A DNA stretch of 64,000 bases from Neomegalonema sp. (GTDB taxonomy: Bacteria; Pseudomonadota; Alphaproteobacteria; Rhodobacterales; Rhodobacteraceae), in contig JALEFY010000014.1 of NCBI GenBank assembly GCA_022760435.1, positions 52,027 through 116,026 of the forward strand, written 5' to 3'. The number at the start of each line of letters is the position of its first letter. Positions within the stretch are counted from its first letter, which is position 1. This document shows, piece by piece, positions 25,429 through 34,127 of this stretch. Below the pieces are notes generated by a model. It did not search any database. It saw nothing but the letters and a program-made list of their open reading frames with translations, and was not told the DNA's origin. Position numbers and translations under genes: made by a program.

Positions 25429-26685
25429 ATGAGCAGCGAACCCGTTTTGCCCGATCCAACCGATCAACCGCCGTTTCGCCGCGCGGTGTTCTACATCCCC
25501 GGCTTCGATCCGCGCGGGGCCAAGCGCTATTGGGCGCTCTACAAGACCGAAAGCCGCAAGCAGGCGAAGATCACCGGCGGGGCGATCACGGTCGCCAATC
25601 CGGTCGAGACCAAGCGCTCGTTGCGCTTTGCGATCGAGGCGAGCTGGGGCAGCGAGCGGGTCCACACCGATTACGCGCTGCTGCGCTGGGATGATCTGGT
25701 CGCAGCCCAGATGCACAGCGCGCTCCCCTGGCGGATCCTGCGCGGCCTGCGCGCCTATGCCAGCCAGTTCGTCTCCGGCGCGGTGCCGCGCATGTTGCGC
25801 CTCGCGGCAACCCCGGTGATCGTGACGCTGTTTCCGCTGATCTTCTTTTTCGGCTTTGCCCTGCTCGGCGCCCTGATCGGCTGGGCGCTTGCGATGATCG
25901 CGGGCGGGCTTGGCGCGCCATTGGCGCCGCAAGCCCTGATCGGGGTCGGCGGCTTTGCTGCCTTTCTGAAGCTGACCGAATGGCTGGACCGCTACAGCTT
26001 CACCTATTACCTGCTCGATTTCTACGCGCTGATGACCGAATACGCAGGCGGGCGAGCGCCGGACGTGCAGGCGCGGGTGCGCGATTTCGCCGATGAGATC
26101 CGCGAGGCCGCGCGCTCCGGGCGCTCCGGGCGCTATGACGAAGTGCTGGTGATCGGCCATTCGGGCGGCACCTTCCTCGCTGCCGCCGCGCTCGGTCAGG
26201 CGGTGGAGGCCGACCCGGATCTGGGCTCTGGCCAGACCTCGGTGGCGCTGTTGACCCTCGGCCAGACGATGTCGGCGCTCGGGCAGATTTCGGGCTCGGA
26301 GGGGCACTGGGACGAATGCGCCGCGGTTGCGCGCTCAAAGGATCTGTTCTGGCTCGATGTCGCCAGCAAGGCCGATGGCGCCTGCTATGCGCTGGTGGAC
26401 CCGCTGGCGCAGAGCTCGCGCCGCCTGCCTTCGGAGGAGCGCCGCGCCGGACCGCTGGTGCTCTCGGCCCGGTTTCGCGAGACCATGGCCCCGGAGCAGT
26501 TCGCAGCGCTGCGCCGGCGCTACTTCCGGCTGCATTTTCAATACCTCTACGCCTTCGAGCGCCCGGAGGAATACGACTATTTCGCCTTCACCGCCGGCCC
26601 GCTGCGCCTGTCCGACCGCTTTGCCGGTCGCGCCAATAATCGCCGCGTGCCCCCGCTTGCGCGCGAGCTGGAGAGAGCCCGATGA
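25429..26685 (+). CDS. Alpha/beta-hydrolase-like membrane protein, unknown function
   Basis: 418 residues. Two adjacent hydrophobic segments (about 125-180) interrupt an otherwise soluble protein. The nucleophile-elbow motif GHSGG near residue 243 follows a strand (DEVLVIGHSGG), and the N terminus AVFYIPGFDPRGAKRYW resembles the first strand and oxyanion region of alpha/beta hydrolases. Substrate is unknown; a lipid or ester substrate would suit a membrane-associated enzyme. The stop codon overlaps the P450 start (ATGA), placing it first in a three-gene operon. I do not know a named family for it. Confidence 0.7.
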   Translation: MSSEPVLPDPTDQPPFRRAVFYIPGFDPRGAKRYWALYKTESRKQAKITGGAITVANPVETKRSLRFAIEASWGSERVHTDYALLRWDDLVAAQMHSALPWRILRGLRAYASQFVSGAVPRMLRLAATPVIVTLFPLIFFFGFALLGALIGWALAMIAGGLGAPLAPQALIGVGGFAAFLKLTEWLDRYSFTYYLLDFYALMTEYAGGRAPDVQARVRDFADEIREAARSGRSGRYDEVLVIGHSGGTFLAAAALGQAVEADPDLGSGQTSVALLTLGQTMSALGQISGSEGHWDECAAVARSKDLFWLDVASKADGACYALVDPLAQSSRRLPSEERRAGPLVLSARFRETMAPEQFAALRRRYFRLHFQYLYAFERPEEYDYFAFTAGPLRLSDRFAGRANNRRVPPLARELERAR

Positions 26686-28097
26686 CACGCTGCCCCTTTC
26701 ACCCTGCCGCCCATGATCAGGAAGGCAAGCTGATCCCGCCGCGCCCCAAAGGCCGCGCCAAGCGCGCCTCGGCGCTGGTCAAGCTGATGTTCGGGCGCAC
26801 GAACCTGTTCAGCGCGCTCAATGACAAGCTCTATCGCGGCTGGCTCGGCGAGTCGAACCTGCTGGTGCACAAGGCGTTTCTGGTCAACCAACCGGATCTG
26901 GTGCGCAAGGTGCTGGTCGATGAGGTGATGGACTACCCCAAAAGCCCGGTGATGCGCCGCGCGCTCGAGCCGCTGCTCGGCCGCTCGGTGTTCCTGACCA
27001 ATGGCGCGCTATGGCAACGCCAACGGCGGATGATCGACCCGGCCTTTGTCGGCGGCAAGGTCCGTCAGGTTTTCGGCGTCATGCGCGAATGCGCCGATGA
27101 CATGGCGGCGCGCTTCGAGCAGGCGGCGACGGGCGAGCCGGTCGAGATCGACCCGGAAATGACCCATGTGACCGCGGATGTGATCTTCCGGACCCTGTTC
27201 TCGGTGCCGATCGCTCAGCAGGATGCGCAGCAAGTGTTCGAGGCCTTCGGGCGCTATCAGCGCGCCGCCCCCTTCGCCTCGCTGCGCTCACTGCTCGGCC
27301 TCGGTTCGGTCAAGCGCAACAGCGCCTTTGATACCGCTGGCAAGGATATCCGTGCGCTGCTGCTCCCGTTCATCGAGCGCCGCCAGGCCGAGATCGAAGC
27401 CGGCACCGCCCCCGATGATCTGGCCACCGGCATCCTGACCACCGCCGATCCCGAGACCGGGCACCGCTTTGATGCCGAGGAGATGCTCGATCAGGTGGCG
27501 ATCTTCTTTCTGGCCGGGCATGAGACCTCGGCCACCGCGCTGACCTGGGCGCTCTATCTGATCGCGATGGACGCCGATGTGCAGGCGCGCATGCGCACAG
27601 AGGCGCGGGAGGTGCTCGGGGACCGGCCGATCGAGTTCGCCGATCTGCGCCAGCTCAGCTTCACCCGCGATGTGTTTCGCGAGGCGATGCGGCTCTACCC
27701 GCCGGTGCCGTTCTTCGTGCGCCGCGCCACCAAGGCGAGCGTGATGCGCGATCGCAAGATCCCGGTCGGCTCGAGCGTGATCCTCGCGCCCTGGTATCTG
27801 CAACGCCATGAGCGGCTCTGGGAGAACCCGCACCGTTTCGATCCCGATCGCTGGGCGAGCGAGAATGGCAAGGAGCGGGCGCGCGATGCCTATATCCCGT
27901 TCTCGATCGGTGCGCGGGTCTGCCCCGGGGCGGCGTTTGCGCTGCAAGAGGGGGTGATCATCCTTGCCGAGCTGATGCGGCGCTTTAGCTTTGAGCCCGT
28001 GGCCGGGCATGAGCCGGTGCCGGTGATGCAGGTGACCTTGCGCGCGGGCAATGGCGTGCTGCTGAAGCTGCGCAAACTCGATGAGGAGACAGCATGA
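26682..28097 (+). CDS. Cytochrome P450
   Basis: 471 residues with all P450 landmarks: I-helix AGHETSATALTW near residue 279, the K-helix ExxR in EAMRLYPP near 333 and the heme loop FSIGARVCPGAAFAL with axial Cys near 415. It lacks a membrane anchor, like most bacterial P450s, and resembles the fatty-acid/alkane hydroxylase-like class by general pattern only. No ferredoxin or ferredoxin reductase is encoded next to it. The ATGA overlaps on both sides show tight coupling with the hydrolase-like and FAD oxidoreductase genes. Confidence 0.93.
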   Translation: MTRCPFHPAAHDQEGKLIPPRPKGRAKRASALVKLMFGRTNLFSALNDKLYRGWLGESNLLVHKAFLVNQPDLVRKVLVDEVMDYPKSPVMRRALEPLLGRSVFLTNGALWQRQRRMIDPAFVGGKVRQVFGVMRECADDMAARFEQAATGEPVEIDPEMTHVTADVIFRTLFSVPIAQQDAQQVFEAFGRYQRAAPFASLRSLLGLGSVKRNSAFDTAGKDIRALLLPFIERRQAEIEAGTAPDDLATGILTTADPETGHRFDAEEMLDQVAIFFLAGHETSATALTWALYLIAMDADVQARMRTEAREVLGDRPIEFADLRQLSFTRDVFREAMRLYPPVPFFVRRATKASVMRDRKIPVGSSVILAPWYLQRHERLWENPHRFDPDRWASENGKERARDAYIPFSIGARVCPGAAFALQEGVIILAELMRRFSFEPVAGHEPVPVMQVTLRAGNGVLLKLRKLDEETA

Positions 28098-29089
28098 GCC
28101 TTCCCCCGAAGATTGCCGTGATCGGCGCCGGGCTCGCGGGGCTCGCCTGCGCGCGGGCGCTGCTCGATGCCGGTACGCGCGTCGAGATATTTGAAAAGAG
28201 CCGCGGGGTAGGCGGGCGACTGGCGACACGGCGTCCGTTCGGGATGGACAGCGCGGTCGGGCTCGATCACGGCGCTCCGGTGGCCGAGGCCGAGGAGGAA
28301 GCGGGGCTGGCCCGGCTCGCGGAGCTCGGTAGCCCCTGGGCGCCCAATGGCGGGCTGAGCCTTGGCATTGTCGGCTGCCCCGGGATGAGCGATCTGGTCA
28401 AGCCGCTGGCGCAGGGGGCGCGGGTGCACCTGTCCTGCGAGATCACCGATATCGCGCGTGGTGAGGATGAGGGCGATTGGCTGCTGCGCGATCGCGAGGG
28501 CGCGCTGCTGGGCCCGTTCGATGCGGTGGTGAGCGCCGTGCCCGCGCCGCAAGCGCTGGCGCTGCTGGGTGATAGCGTGCCCGATTGCAGCGCGGCGCAG
28601 ATGGCGCCGTGCTGGACGCTGCTTCTGGTTCTGGCCGAGCCGCTGGGCCTGCCGCTCGATCTGCTGCGCCCCGAAGGCGACCCGTTCGATCTCATCATCC
28701 GCAATTCGAGCAAACCCGATCGCAGCGCCCCGATGAACGCGGACGCGCGTGAAGAGGGGGATCTGGGCGCGCGCGGTGAGACCTGGGTGGCGCATAGCAG
28801 CGCCGATTGGGCCGCCGCGCATCTGGAGACGAACAAGGACGAAATGGCCCAAACGCTCTTCGCCGCCTTTGTGCAGGCAACCGGACAAGAGCCCGGCACC
28901 GTCCTCTACAAAGCGGCTCATCGCTGGCGCTATGCCCGCACCAGCGCGCCGGTGGGCCGCGCCTTTCACCTGAGCGAGGACGGCACGCTTGGCGTCTGCG
29001 GCGACTGGCGCCTCGGCCCGCTCGCCGGACATGCCCTGCGCAGCGGCACATTGCTCGGCGGCGCGATGGCGAAGAAGCTGCTCGGTTGA
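28094..29089 (+). CDS. FAD/NAD(P)-binding oxidoreductase (renalase/amine-oxidase-like)
   Basis: 331 residues. An N-terminal dinucleotide fold GAGLAGLACARALLDAG is followed by the flavoprotein motif EKSRGVGGRLATRR, typical of renalase-like proteins. The C-terminal GDWRLGPLAGHALRSG contributes to the FAD site. It overlaps the P450 gene by 4 bp. It may act on the same substrate before or after the P450; a role as electron donor is possible but not indicated by any iron-sulfur or NADPH-reductase domain. Confidence 0.85.
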   Translation: MSLPPKIAVIGAGLAGLACARALLDAGTRVEIFEKSRGVGGRLATRRPFGMDSAVGLDHGAPVAEAEEEAGLARLAELGSPWAPNGGLSLGIVGCPGMSDLVKPLAQGARVHLSCEITDIARGEDEGDWLLRDREGALLGPFDAVVSAVPAPQALALLGDSVPDCSAAQMAPCWTLLLVLAEPLGLPLDLLRPEGDPFDLIIRNSSKPDRSAPMNADAREEGDLGARGETWVAHSSADWAAAHLETNKDEMAQTLFAAFVQATGQEPGTVLYKAAHRWRYARTSAPVGRAFHLSEDGTLGVCGDWRLGPLAGHALRSGTLLGGAMAKKLLG

Positions 29090-29102
29090 GGGGCCTGAAG
29101 CC

Positions 29103-29933
29103 TCACGCGTCGATCTGCGCCAGCTTGTAGCGCGCGACCTCTTCGGGCGTGAGCACATAGAGCTGATCGGGCGGCGTGCGCAGCGCAAGGATCCACAGCG
29201 CCGGGTCCACGCCCATCTGCACCAGATGGTCCTGCACCTCGGCAGTGATCATCTGGCCGCGCTGCATCCCGTCGGCGAGGCGGCCGCCCGCGCTTCCCTT
29301 CGGCCCTTCAGCCGCATAGATCTGATGCACGCCAATCCAGGCGCTACGCCCCGCGCTGCGCTCCACCCCGCCCGAGAGCACCAGCGGACAGGAAGAGGCG
29401 CAATAGCCGTCATCATCGACCCGAACCGCGATCCCGGCACTGCGCAGGCTCTGCGCCATTGCCAACGCATCGGCCACCGAGCCGCCGGGCGAGTGCAAAT
29501 GCAACTCCTTGATCTCTCCGCCTTGTGCGGCGAGAAACGCGTCAAGTTTAGGTGCCGTGCCGATATCGATCCGCCCGAGCGCACTCGCCGCGCCGCCCGG
29601 GCCACGCACGAAGATCATCGGCTCGCTCAGCGCCTGCGGGTCGGGAGCGCCGAGACCGGGCAGATCGGGAGCGGCGCCGGGGCTGCGTTTGGGCATGGTC
29701 AGCGGCAAATAGGGGCGTAGTTGATCCGAGGGCCGGGGCGGCGTCATCACTACCGGCTCGCGGGTCTCGGTCTCGCCCGGCAGCGGCTCGTTCGCCGCTT
29801 CATTGAGCAGCGCGTAATCCTGCCATCCGACCACAGCCACGCCCAGGATCAGCGACCAGAACACCCCGCGCAGCACCCGCTCTTCGGAGAGCCAGCGCTG
29901 CGCCCAGCCCAAAAGGCGCTCGGAGACGCTCAC
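29103..29933 (-). CDS. Membrane-anchored ClpP/SppA-like periplasmic protein
   Basis: 276 residues. One N-terminal transmembrane segment (about 22-42) and a Pro-rich linker precede a ClpP-crotonase-type fold: HLHSPGGSVADALAMAQSLR near 145-165, then YCASSCPLVLSGG near 178, where a Ser would be the nucleophile, and GVHQ near 203 with a candidate catalytic His. It resembles periplasmic proteins of the COG3904 type, whose substrates are not known. The ATG overlaps the stop of the upstream membrane coiled-coil gene (4 bp), so the pair forms a unit. Confidence 0.75.
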   Translation of the reverse strand: MSVSERLLGWAQRWLSEERVLRGVFWSLILGVAVVGWQDYALLNEAANEPLPGETETREPVVMTPPRPSDQLRPYLPLTMPKRSPGAAPDLPGLGAPDPQALSEPMIFVRGPGGAASALGRIDIGTAPKLDAFLAAQGGEIKELHLHSPGGSVADALAMAQSLRSAGIAVRVDDDGYCASSCPLVLSGGVERSAGRSAWIGVHQIYAAEGPKGSAGGRLADGMQRGQMITAEVQDHLVQMGVDPALWILALRTPPDQLYVLTPEEVARYKLAQIDA

Positions 29934-31183
29934 CGGTGCTGCTCCTCATCCTCGACCAGCCGCATCGCCGGGCGCTCGGGCGAGGCAGGCGGCGGGGCGG
30001 CCGGGCCGAATTGCGCCTCCATCTGCCGATAGAGCGCGGCACCGCGCATCACATCGGCGGCGCTCATCGTCTCGGCGTCGAAATTGTCCCCGGCCTGGCG
30101 ACGGATCGCGCCTTCGACCACCAGCATGATGAAGATCAGCACCGCGGGCAGCAGATCGATCGAGATCGCCCCCGCCCAGCTCGGCATGAAGTCCAGCGCA
30201 TAGCGCAGCACCGCTTCGGCCGGAGAGAGCGGCTGAAAGCGCGGCGGCGGCGATGGTTGCTCGGCGATGATCTCCTCGGCCGCCATAGCCAGAGCCCGAC
30301 TTTGCTGCTGCACCGCTTGCTCGACCCGCGCCACGATCTCGCGCTGTCGGTTTTGCAGGTCGGCATCAGACCCGCCCGCGACCGGAGCAATAAAGGACGC
30401 CTCGAGATCGCGCGCCGCCCGGCGCACGGCCGGGGCCACCGAGCTTTGCCGCAGCGCCGTGATCTCCCCGATCAGCTTGAGCGCCTCTTCGCCAAACGCG
30501 TTCGAGCGCGCTTCGATCGGGCCGGAATTGGAGACCAATTCACGCATGCGGGCCAGATGCCGACCGCCTTGCTCGAAATGCGACGTGATCGGGGCCCGGC
30601 TTTCCTCGACCTCCACCGCCAGGCGATCAAGCTCGCGCGACATCTGATCGAGCAATTGCACCACCGTTCCCGAGCCCGAAGTACCGGTGAGCGCGCCCGA
30701 AGAGCGCTCCTGCTCGGCGAGGCTGGCGAAACGCTGCGAGGCAAGCTGGATATCGGGCACCAGACTTTGCGCCGCGAGCGCCGAGCCATTCGCCTCGTCA
30801 AGCTTCTCCTGATAGGTCTCGATGGCATTGGCCATGTGCTGCTCGAGCGCGGCGGATCCGGCCAGGGCGGCGGCGTTGAGCCAGCTCGACATCGCCACGA
30901 TCATCATCGAACCGACGCCCATCGCGCCGTAGAGCCAGGCGCGGTCGCGCCCGCTCTCCACATGCGGCAAGAAGCGCATCAGATAGGACCAGAAGGCATA
31001 GATGCCGACCGAGACCGCGACCGAATAGATCACGGCCCCAAAGAACACCATGGAGGCATTGCCGCTGAGTAGCCCGCGCACGCCAAGATAGGTATAGACG
31101 CCGCTGGCCAGGGCCAGCACCGCCAGAGTCAGTTTGGTGGTGACCTCAAGTTTGGCCTGACCAATGCGTAATTTCTCTGCCAT
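29930..31183 (-). CDS. Membrane protein with periplasmic or cytoplasmic coiled coil, unknown
   Basis: 417 residues from ATG 31183 with GGAGAGAG upstream. Three hydrophobic segments (about 15-40, 45-70, 85-105) are followed by a long helical, Gln/Glu-rich region (about 115-330) and a final hydrophobic segment (ISIDLLPAVLIFIMLVVEGA, about 352-372), then an acidic/Pro-rich tail. The layout recalls DUF4407 proteins, including the one at 3.4-4.8 kb, but sequence similarity is not evident and I cannot name the family. Coupling to the ClpP-like gene suggests a membrane scaffold or adaptor for that protein. Confidence 0.65.
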   Translation of the reverse strand: MAEKLRIGQAKLEVTTKLTLAVLALASGVYTYLGVRGLLSGNASMVFFGAVIYSVAVSVGIYAFWSYLMRFLPHVESGRDRAWLYGAMGVGSMMIVAMSSWLNAAALAGSAALEQHMANAIETYQEKLDEANGSALAAQSLVPDIQLASQRFASLAEQERSSGALTGTSGSGTVVQLLDQMSRELDRLAVEVEESRAPITSHFEQGGRHLARMRELVSNSGPIEARSNAFGEEALKLIGEITALRQSSVAPAVRRAARDLEASFIAPVAGGSDADLQNRQREIVARVEQAVQQQSRALAMAAEEIIAEQPSPPPRFQPLSPAEAVLRYALDFMPSWAGAISIDLLPAVLIFIMLVVEGAIRRQAGDNFDAETMSAADVMRGAALYRQMEAQFGPAAPPPASPERPAMRLVEDEEQHR

Positions 31184-31410
31184 TCTCTCTCCTGACAGCA
31201 AGAATGCCCAGCAAGGACATTCCGGCACAGCGCGCCGGGCTTCGATTGGTAAAACCGCGCTGCCGATCCTTCGTTCCCGCGCCGAGCAGGCATCCATGCT
31301 GCGACCACAATAGGGCCAGCTCCGCGCAGACTCTGCGCAAATCTGCACATTCGGCGCCGCGCAAGAGCGAGAGCAGGAGCAAGGGCGCAATCAGGCGGGC
31401 GGCTCGACGC

Positions 31411-34011
31411 TCAACGCAGCGTCACCGCCCCGGCTGGCAGCAGGCTCGGTGCCGCTCCGATCAAGCGCAAAGTGCCACCTGCGGGCAGGGCGAAGAGCGT
31501 CCCGCCCGCGCCATCATCGCCCGCCCCACCGCTGGCGGCGGGCAAGGAGATCCGATCGTTTGCGGGATCGAAATCATGGATGACATGGCGCGCTGCGGCG
31601 TCCTCGATCACGAACAGATCGGCGCCCGGCCCGCCGCTGGCATGGTTCACGCCGCCGCCCAGCCGGATCACATCATTCCCGCGCCCGCCCGCGACACGGT
31701 CGAACCCGTCGCCGGTCTCAAGCTCATCATCGCCATCCCAACCGATCACGAAATCATTGCCGCCCTGCCCCGAGAGCCGGTCATCTCCTGCATCGCCGAA
31801 CAGCAGCTCATTGCGCCCGGTGCCTTTCAGACGATCCGCCGCCTTGCCGCCAAAGCGATGGTCGCGGGTTTGCAGTGTCGTGCCATCGGCGAAAAGCGGC
31901 GCCAGCGCCCATTGGCCATAGACCTCGAAACTGTCGGCGCCCTCATTCATCCCTCTGGTCTGCGAGGCGACATAGCCAAAGGCTTCAGCCGCGCGCGGAT
32001 GTGCGATCACCCCGGCCAGCATCGCCATGGCACCGCGATGCCCGGCGGCAAAACCATTGGCCAGCGTCGGGTATCCGAAAAACTCGCCCTGATCGCGGGT
32101 AAAATTGCCCTTGGCCAGGTTCTGTGCCGCCATCTGCCGCCAGCTCATGAAGCGCCTGTTGCTCTCATCGGCGATCCAAAGCTCGTAGAGATTGCCATGG
32201 ATCGGGTCGAACGCGTCCTGAAGATACCGTCCGGCAAAGAAGCCGCTCATCCAGTCGGCGAGGGGCTCAGCCTCGGCCATATCCAACAGCGCGATTTGCA
32301 GCAGCCCCATCAGATAGAAGTCTTGCATGAAGGTCTTGAGCAGCGGACCATCCACATAGCCCTCAACCCAGCCCGAAAGCTCCGAGCCCAGGGGCGCGCC
32401 GCGATTGCCGTTGAGGATATGGCTCTGGCGCAGCTCTTCGAGCCGGTTGGCGATGATCTGCGCGAAATAGGGCTTGAGCGGATCGCCATCGGGCGAGAGC
32501 GCCGCCGCATAGCCCAATGTGCGCAGCCCCCAGCCCTTTGCCCGCACCTGCTCGAGCGGATCGAGCCCCTTGAGCCCTTCGCGCATATCTGGCCAGACCG
32601 CCAGCACATTCCAGGCGGCCTGATGCTGAAGCTGCTCAAGATACCAGCGATCGCCGCTGATCAGGTAGGGCAGATAGGACAGGCTCGGCTGGTGGGCGAT
32701 ATCCGGATCCCATCCGGTGCGCCCATAATCGACCGGGGCGTTGCCGTTATTGCCCTCGCTCGCCCGATAATCCCACCAGGCGCGTGGATGATCGGCGAGC
32801 ACCGCGGGCTTGCCGGTTGCCTCATCGCGAAAATGCCAGGGGATGGTGCCGGCGGCCTCGGCATTGGCACGCAGAACGCGCAGGGCCTCGGCACTTTGGA
32901 CGGTAATCCAGGCCTCGCCCCAGCTTGGCAGCAGCCCCAGATCATCGCGATAGCCGGTATTGGGCATGTTCGGCTCGATCAACGCTTGCGAGAACGGCGT
33001 CTCGGGCCGCAGGGCCAGCCGCTCGCTGAGCCGCTCGACCTTGGCGCGGCGGGCCCGATGGCCCAGATCGTAAGGTGGGATCAGCGCTGTCGCGACCATA
33101 TAGGCGGGATCGAAGACGATATGCGCATCGGCGGGCGCGGTGCCCAGCGAGATCACTTCCCGCCAGCGCGCGTGATGGTGATGCGAAACAGAATCGCGGC
33201 GCAGCACTTCGCGATCATTGACCAGCAAGCGCAGATCATAGCGGCGCGTCCGGTTGCCGCCCTCCAGATCATCGGTATGAAGGCCCACCGCCGCGCGCAA
33301 GCCGCCATCCTTTCCGGCGCGCAGATCGAAACTGATCCGCAGCCCGCGGGTCAAGGGCTGCTCCAGACGGGTTTCGCTGACCAGCGGTCCCGAGAGCCAG
33401 GGTTGGGCAATACCATGGGCGAGCAATTGCTCGCTGGAGGCAAGATAGCGGCGGCCATCCAGCGTCACTTCGGCGACCAGATCCAGCCGCCCCTCCAGAA
33501 GATCCTTCACCGACAGACGCTGCTCAATCGCCAGCGGCGCGTGATAGAGCGCCAGATCATAGGCCCGAGCAGCATCCGGCAGCGCCAGCGAGATCACCGC
33601 ATGGCGCACCGACCCATCGGGCCAGCGGGTCTTGATATCCGCCTGCGCCGCGATCTTGGCATCGCCCTTAAGGACGCTCAGGCTGCGGCCTTTGGGCCAG
33701 TCACCGCGCCGAAAGCCATGCCCGAAAGTGATGATCCCCCCGCGCCCGCTCGCACCGGGCTCGATGCGCAGACCGACAAGCGCGTTCTCGCCGGTGGGTC
33801 TCAGCATTTTTGGCGCGGCGGCAGGTTGATCGAGCCGCGCGAGCAAGGCGCCATCGCTGCGCGCCGGCTCGCTCAGCCCCAAAAGCGCGAGGAGGACCAG
33901 GATCAGGCGCCCTACCCCGCGGCAAGGATTGGCCCATCTTGTGCAAAGGCTCAGCCAAGCACCCCTTCGATCAAAGGCGCCAAACCCGCGATTCGCAGGT
34001 TGCACCGCCAT
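31411..34011 (-). CDS. Secreted lyase/hydrolase-like protein with RTX repeats
   Basis: About 866 residues (the frame is open to 34047). A hydrophobic N-terminal segment (LILVLLALLGLSEPARS) looks like a signal peptide. Next comes a domain with ITFGHGFRRGDWPKG and WPDGSVRHAVISL, a pattern of the RIFT-barrel N domain of rhamnogalacturonan-lyase-like proteins, then an alpha/alpha-barrel-like middle. The C terminus (about 700-830) has calcium-binding RTX nonapeptides such as GDAGDDRLSGQGGNDFVIGW. It is most likely an extracellular enzyme cutting an acidic polysaccharide. Its position divergent from the exopolysaccharide priming transferase suggests turnover of the cell's own polymer. Substrate and enzyme class are inferred. 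Confidence 0.72.
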   Translation of the reverse strand: MAVQPANRGFGAFDRRGAWLSLCTRWANPCRGVGRLILVLLALLGLSEPARSDGALLARLDQPAAAPKMLRPTGENALVGLRIEPGASGRGGIITFGHGFRRGDWPKGRSLSVLKGDAKIAAQADIKTRWPDGSVRHAVISLALPDAARAYDLALYHAPLAIEQRLSVKDLLEGRLDLVAEVTLDGRRYLASSEQLLAHGIAQPWLSGPLVSETRLEQPLTRGLRISFDLRAGKDGGLRAAVGLHTDDLEGGNRTRRYDLRLLVNDREVLRRDSVSHHHHARWREVISLGTAPADAHIVFDPAYMVATALIPPYDLGHRARRAKVERLSERLALRPETPFSQALIEPNMPNTGYRDDLGLLPSWGEAWITVQSAEALRVLRANAEAAGTIPWHFRDEATGKPAVLADHPRAWWDYRASEGNNGNAPVDYGRTGWDPDIAHQPSLSYLPYLISGDRWYLEQLQHQAAWNVLAVWPDMREGLKGLDPLEQVRAKGWGLRTLGYAAALSPDGDPLKPYFAQIIANRLEELRQSHILNGNRGAPLGSELSGWVEGYVDGPLLKTFMQDFYLMGLLQIALLDMAEAEPLADWMSGFFAGRYLQDAFDPIHGNLYELWIADESNRRFMSWRQMAAQNLAKGNFTRDQGEFFGYPTLANGFAAGHRGAMAMLAGVIAHPRAAEAFGYVASQTRGMNEGADSFEVYGQWALAPLFADGTTLQTRDHRFGGKAADRLKGTGRNELLFGDAGDDRLSGQGGNDFVIGWDGDDELETGDGFDRVAGGRGNDVIRLGGGVNHASGGPGADLFVIEDAAARHVIHDFDPANDRISLPAASGGAGDDGAGGTLFALPAGGTLRLIGAAPSLLPAGAVTLR

Positions 34012-34127
34012 TTTCTGGCGCAGACCTCGGCAGCGAAAAAAAATCATTGGTTAATTCCGGACCAAATTAAGACATGCACGGCAGAAAAGAGTATAACGCG
34101 GCCGAGACAGGATAGGGAGAGATCGTC

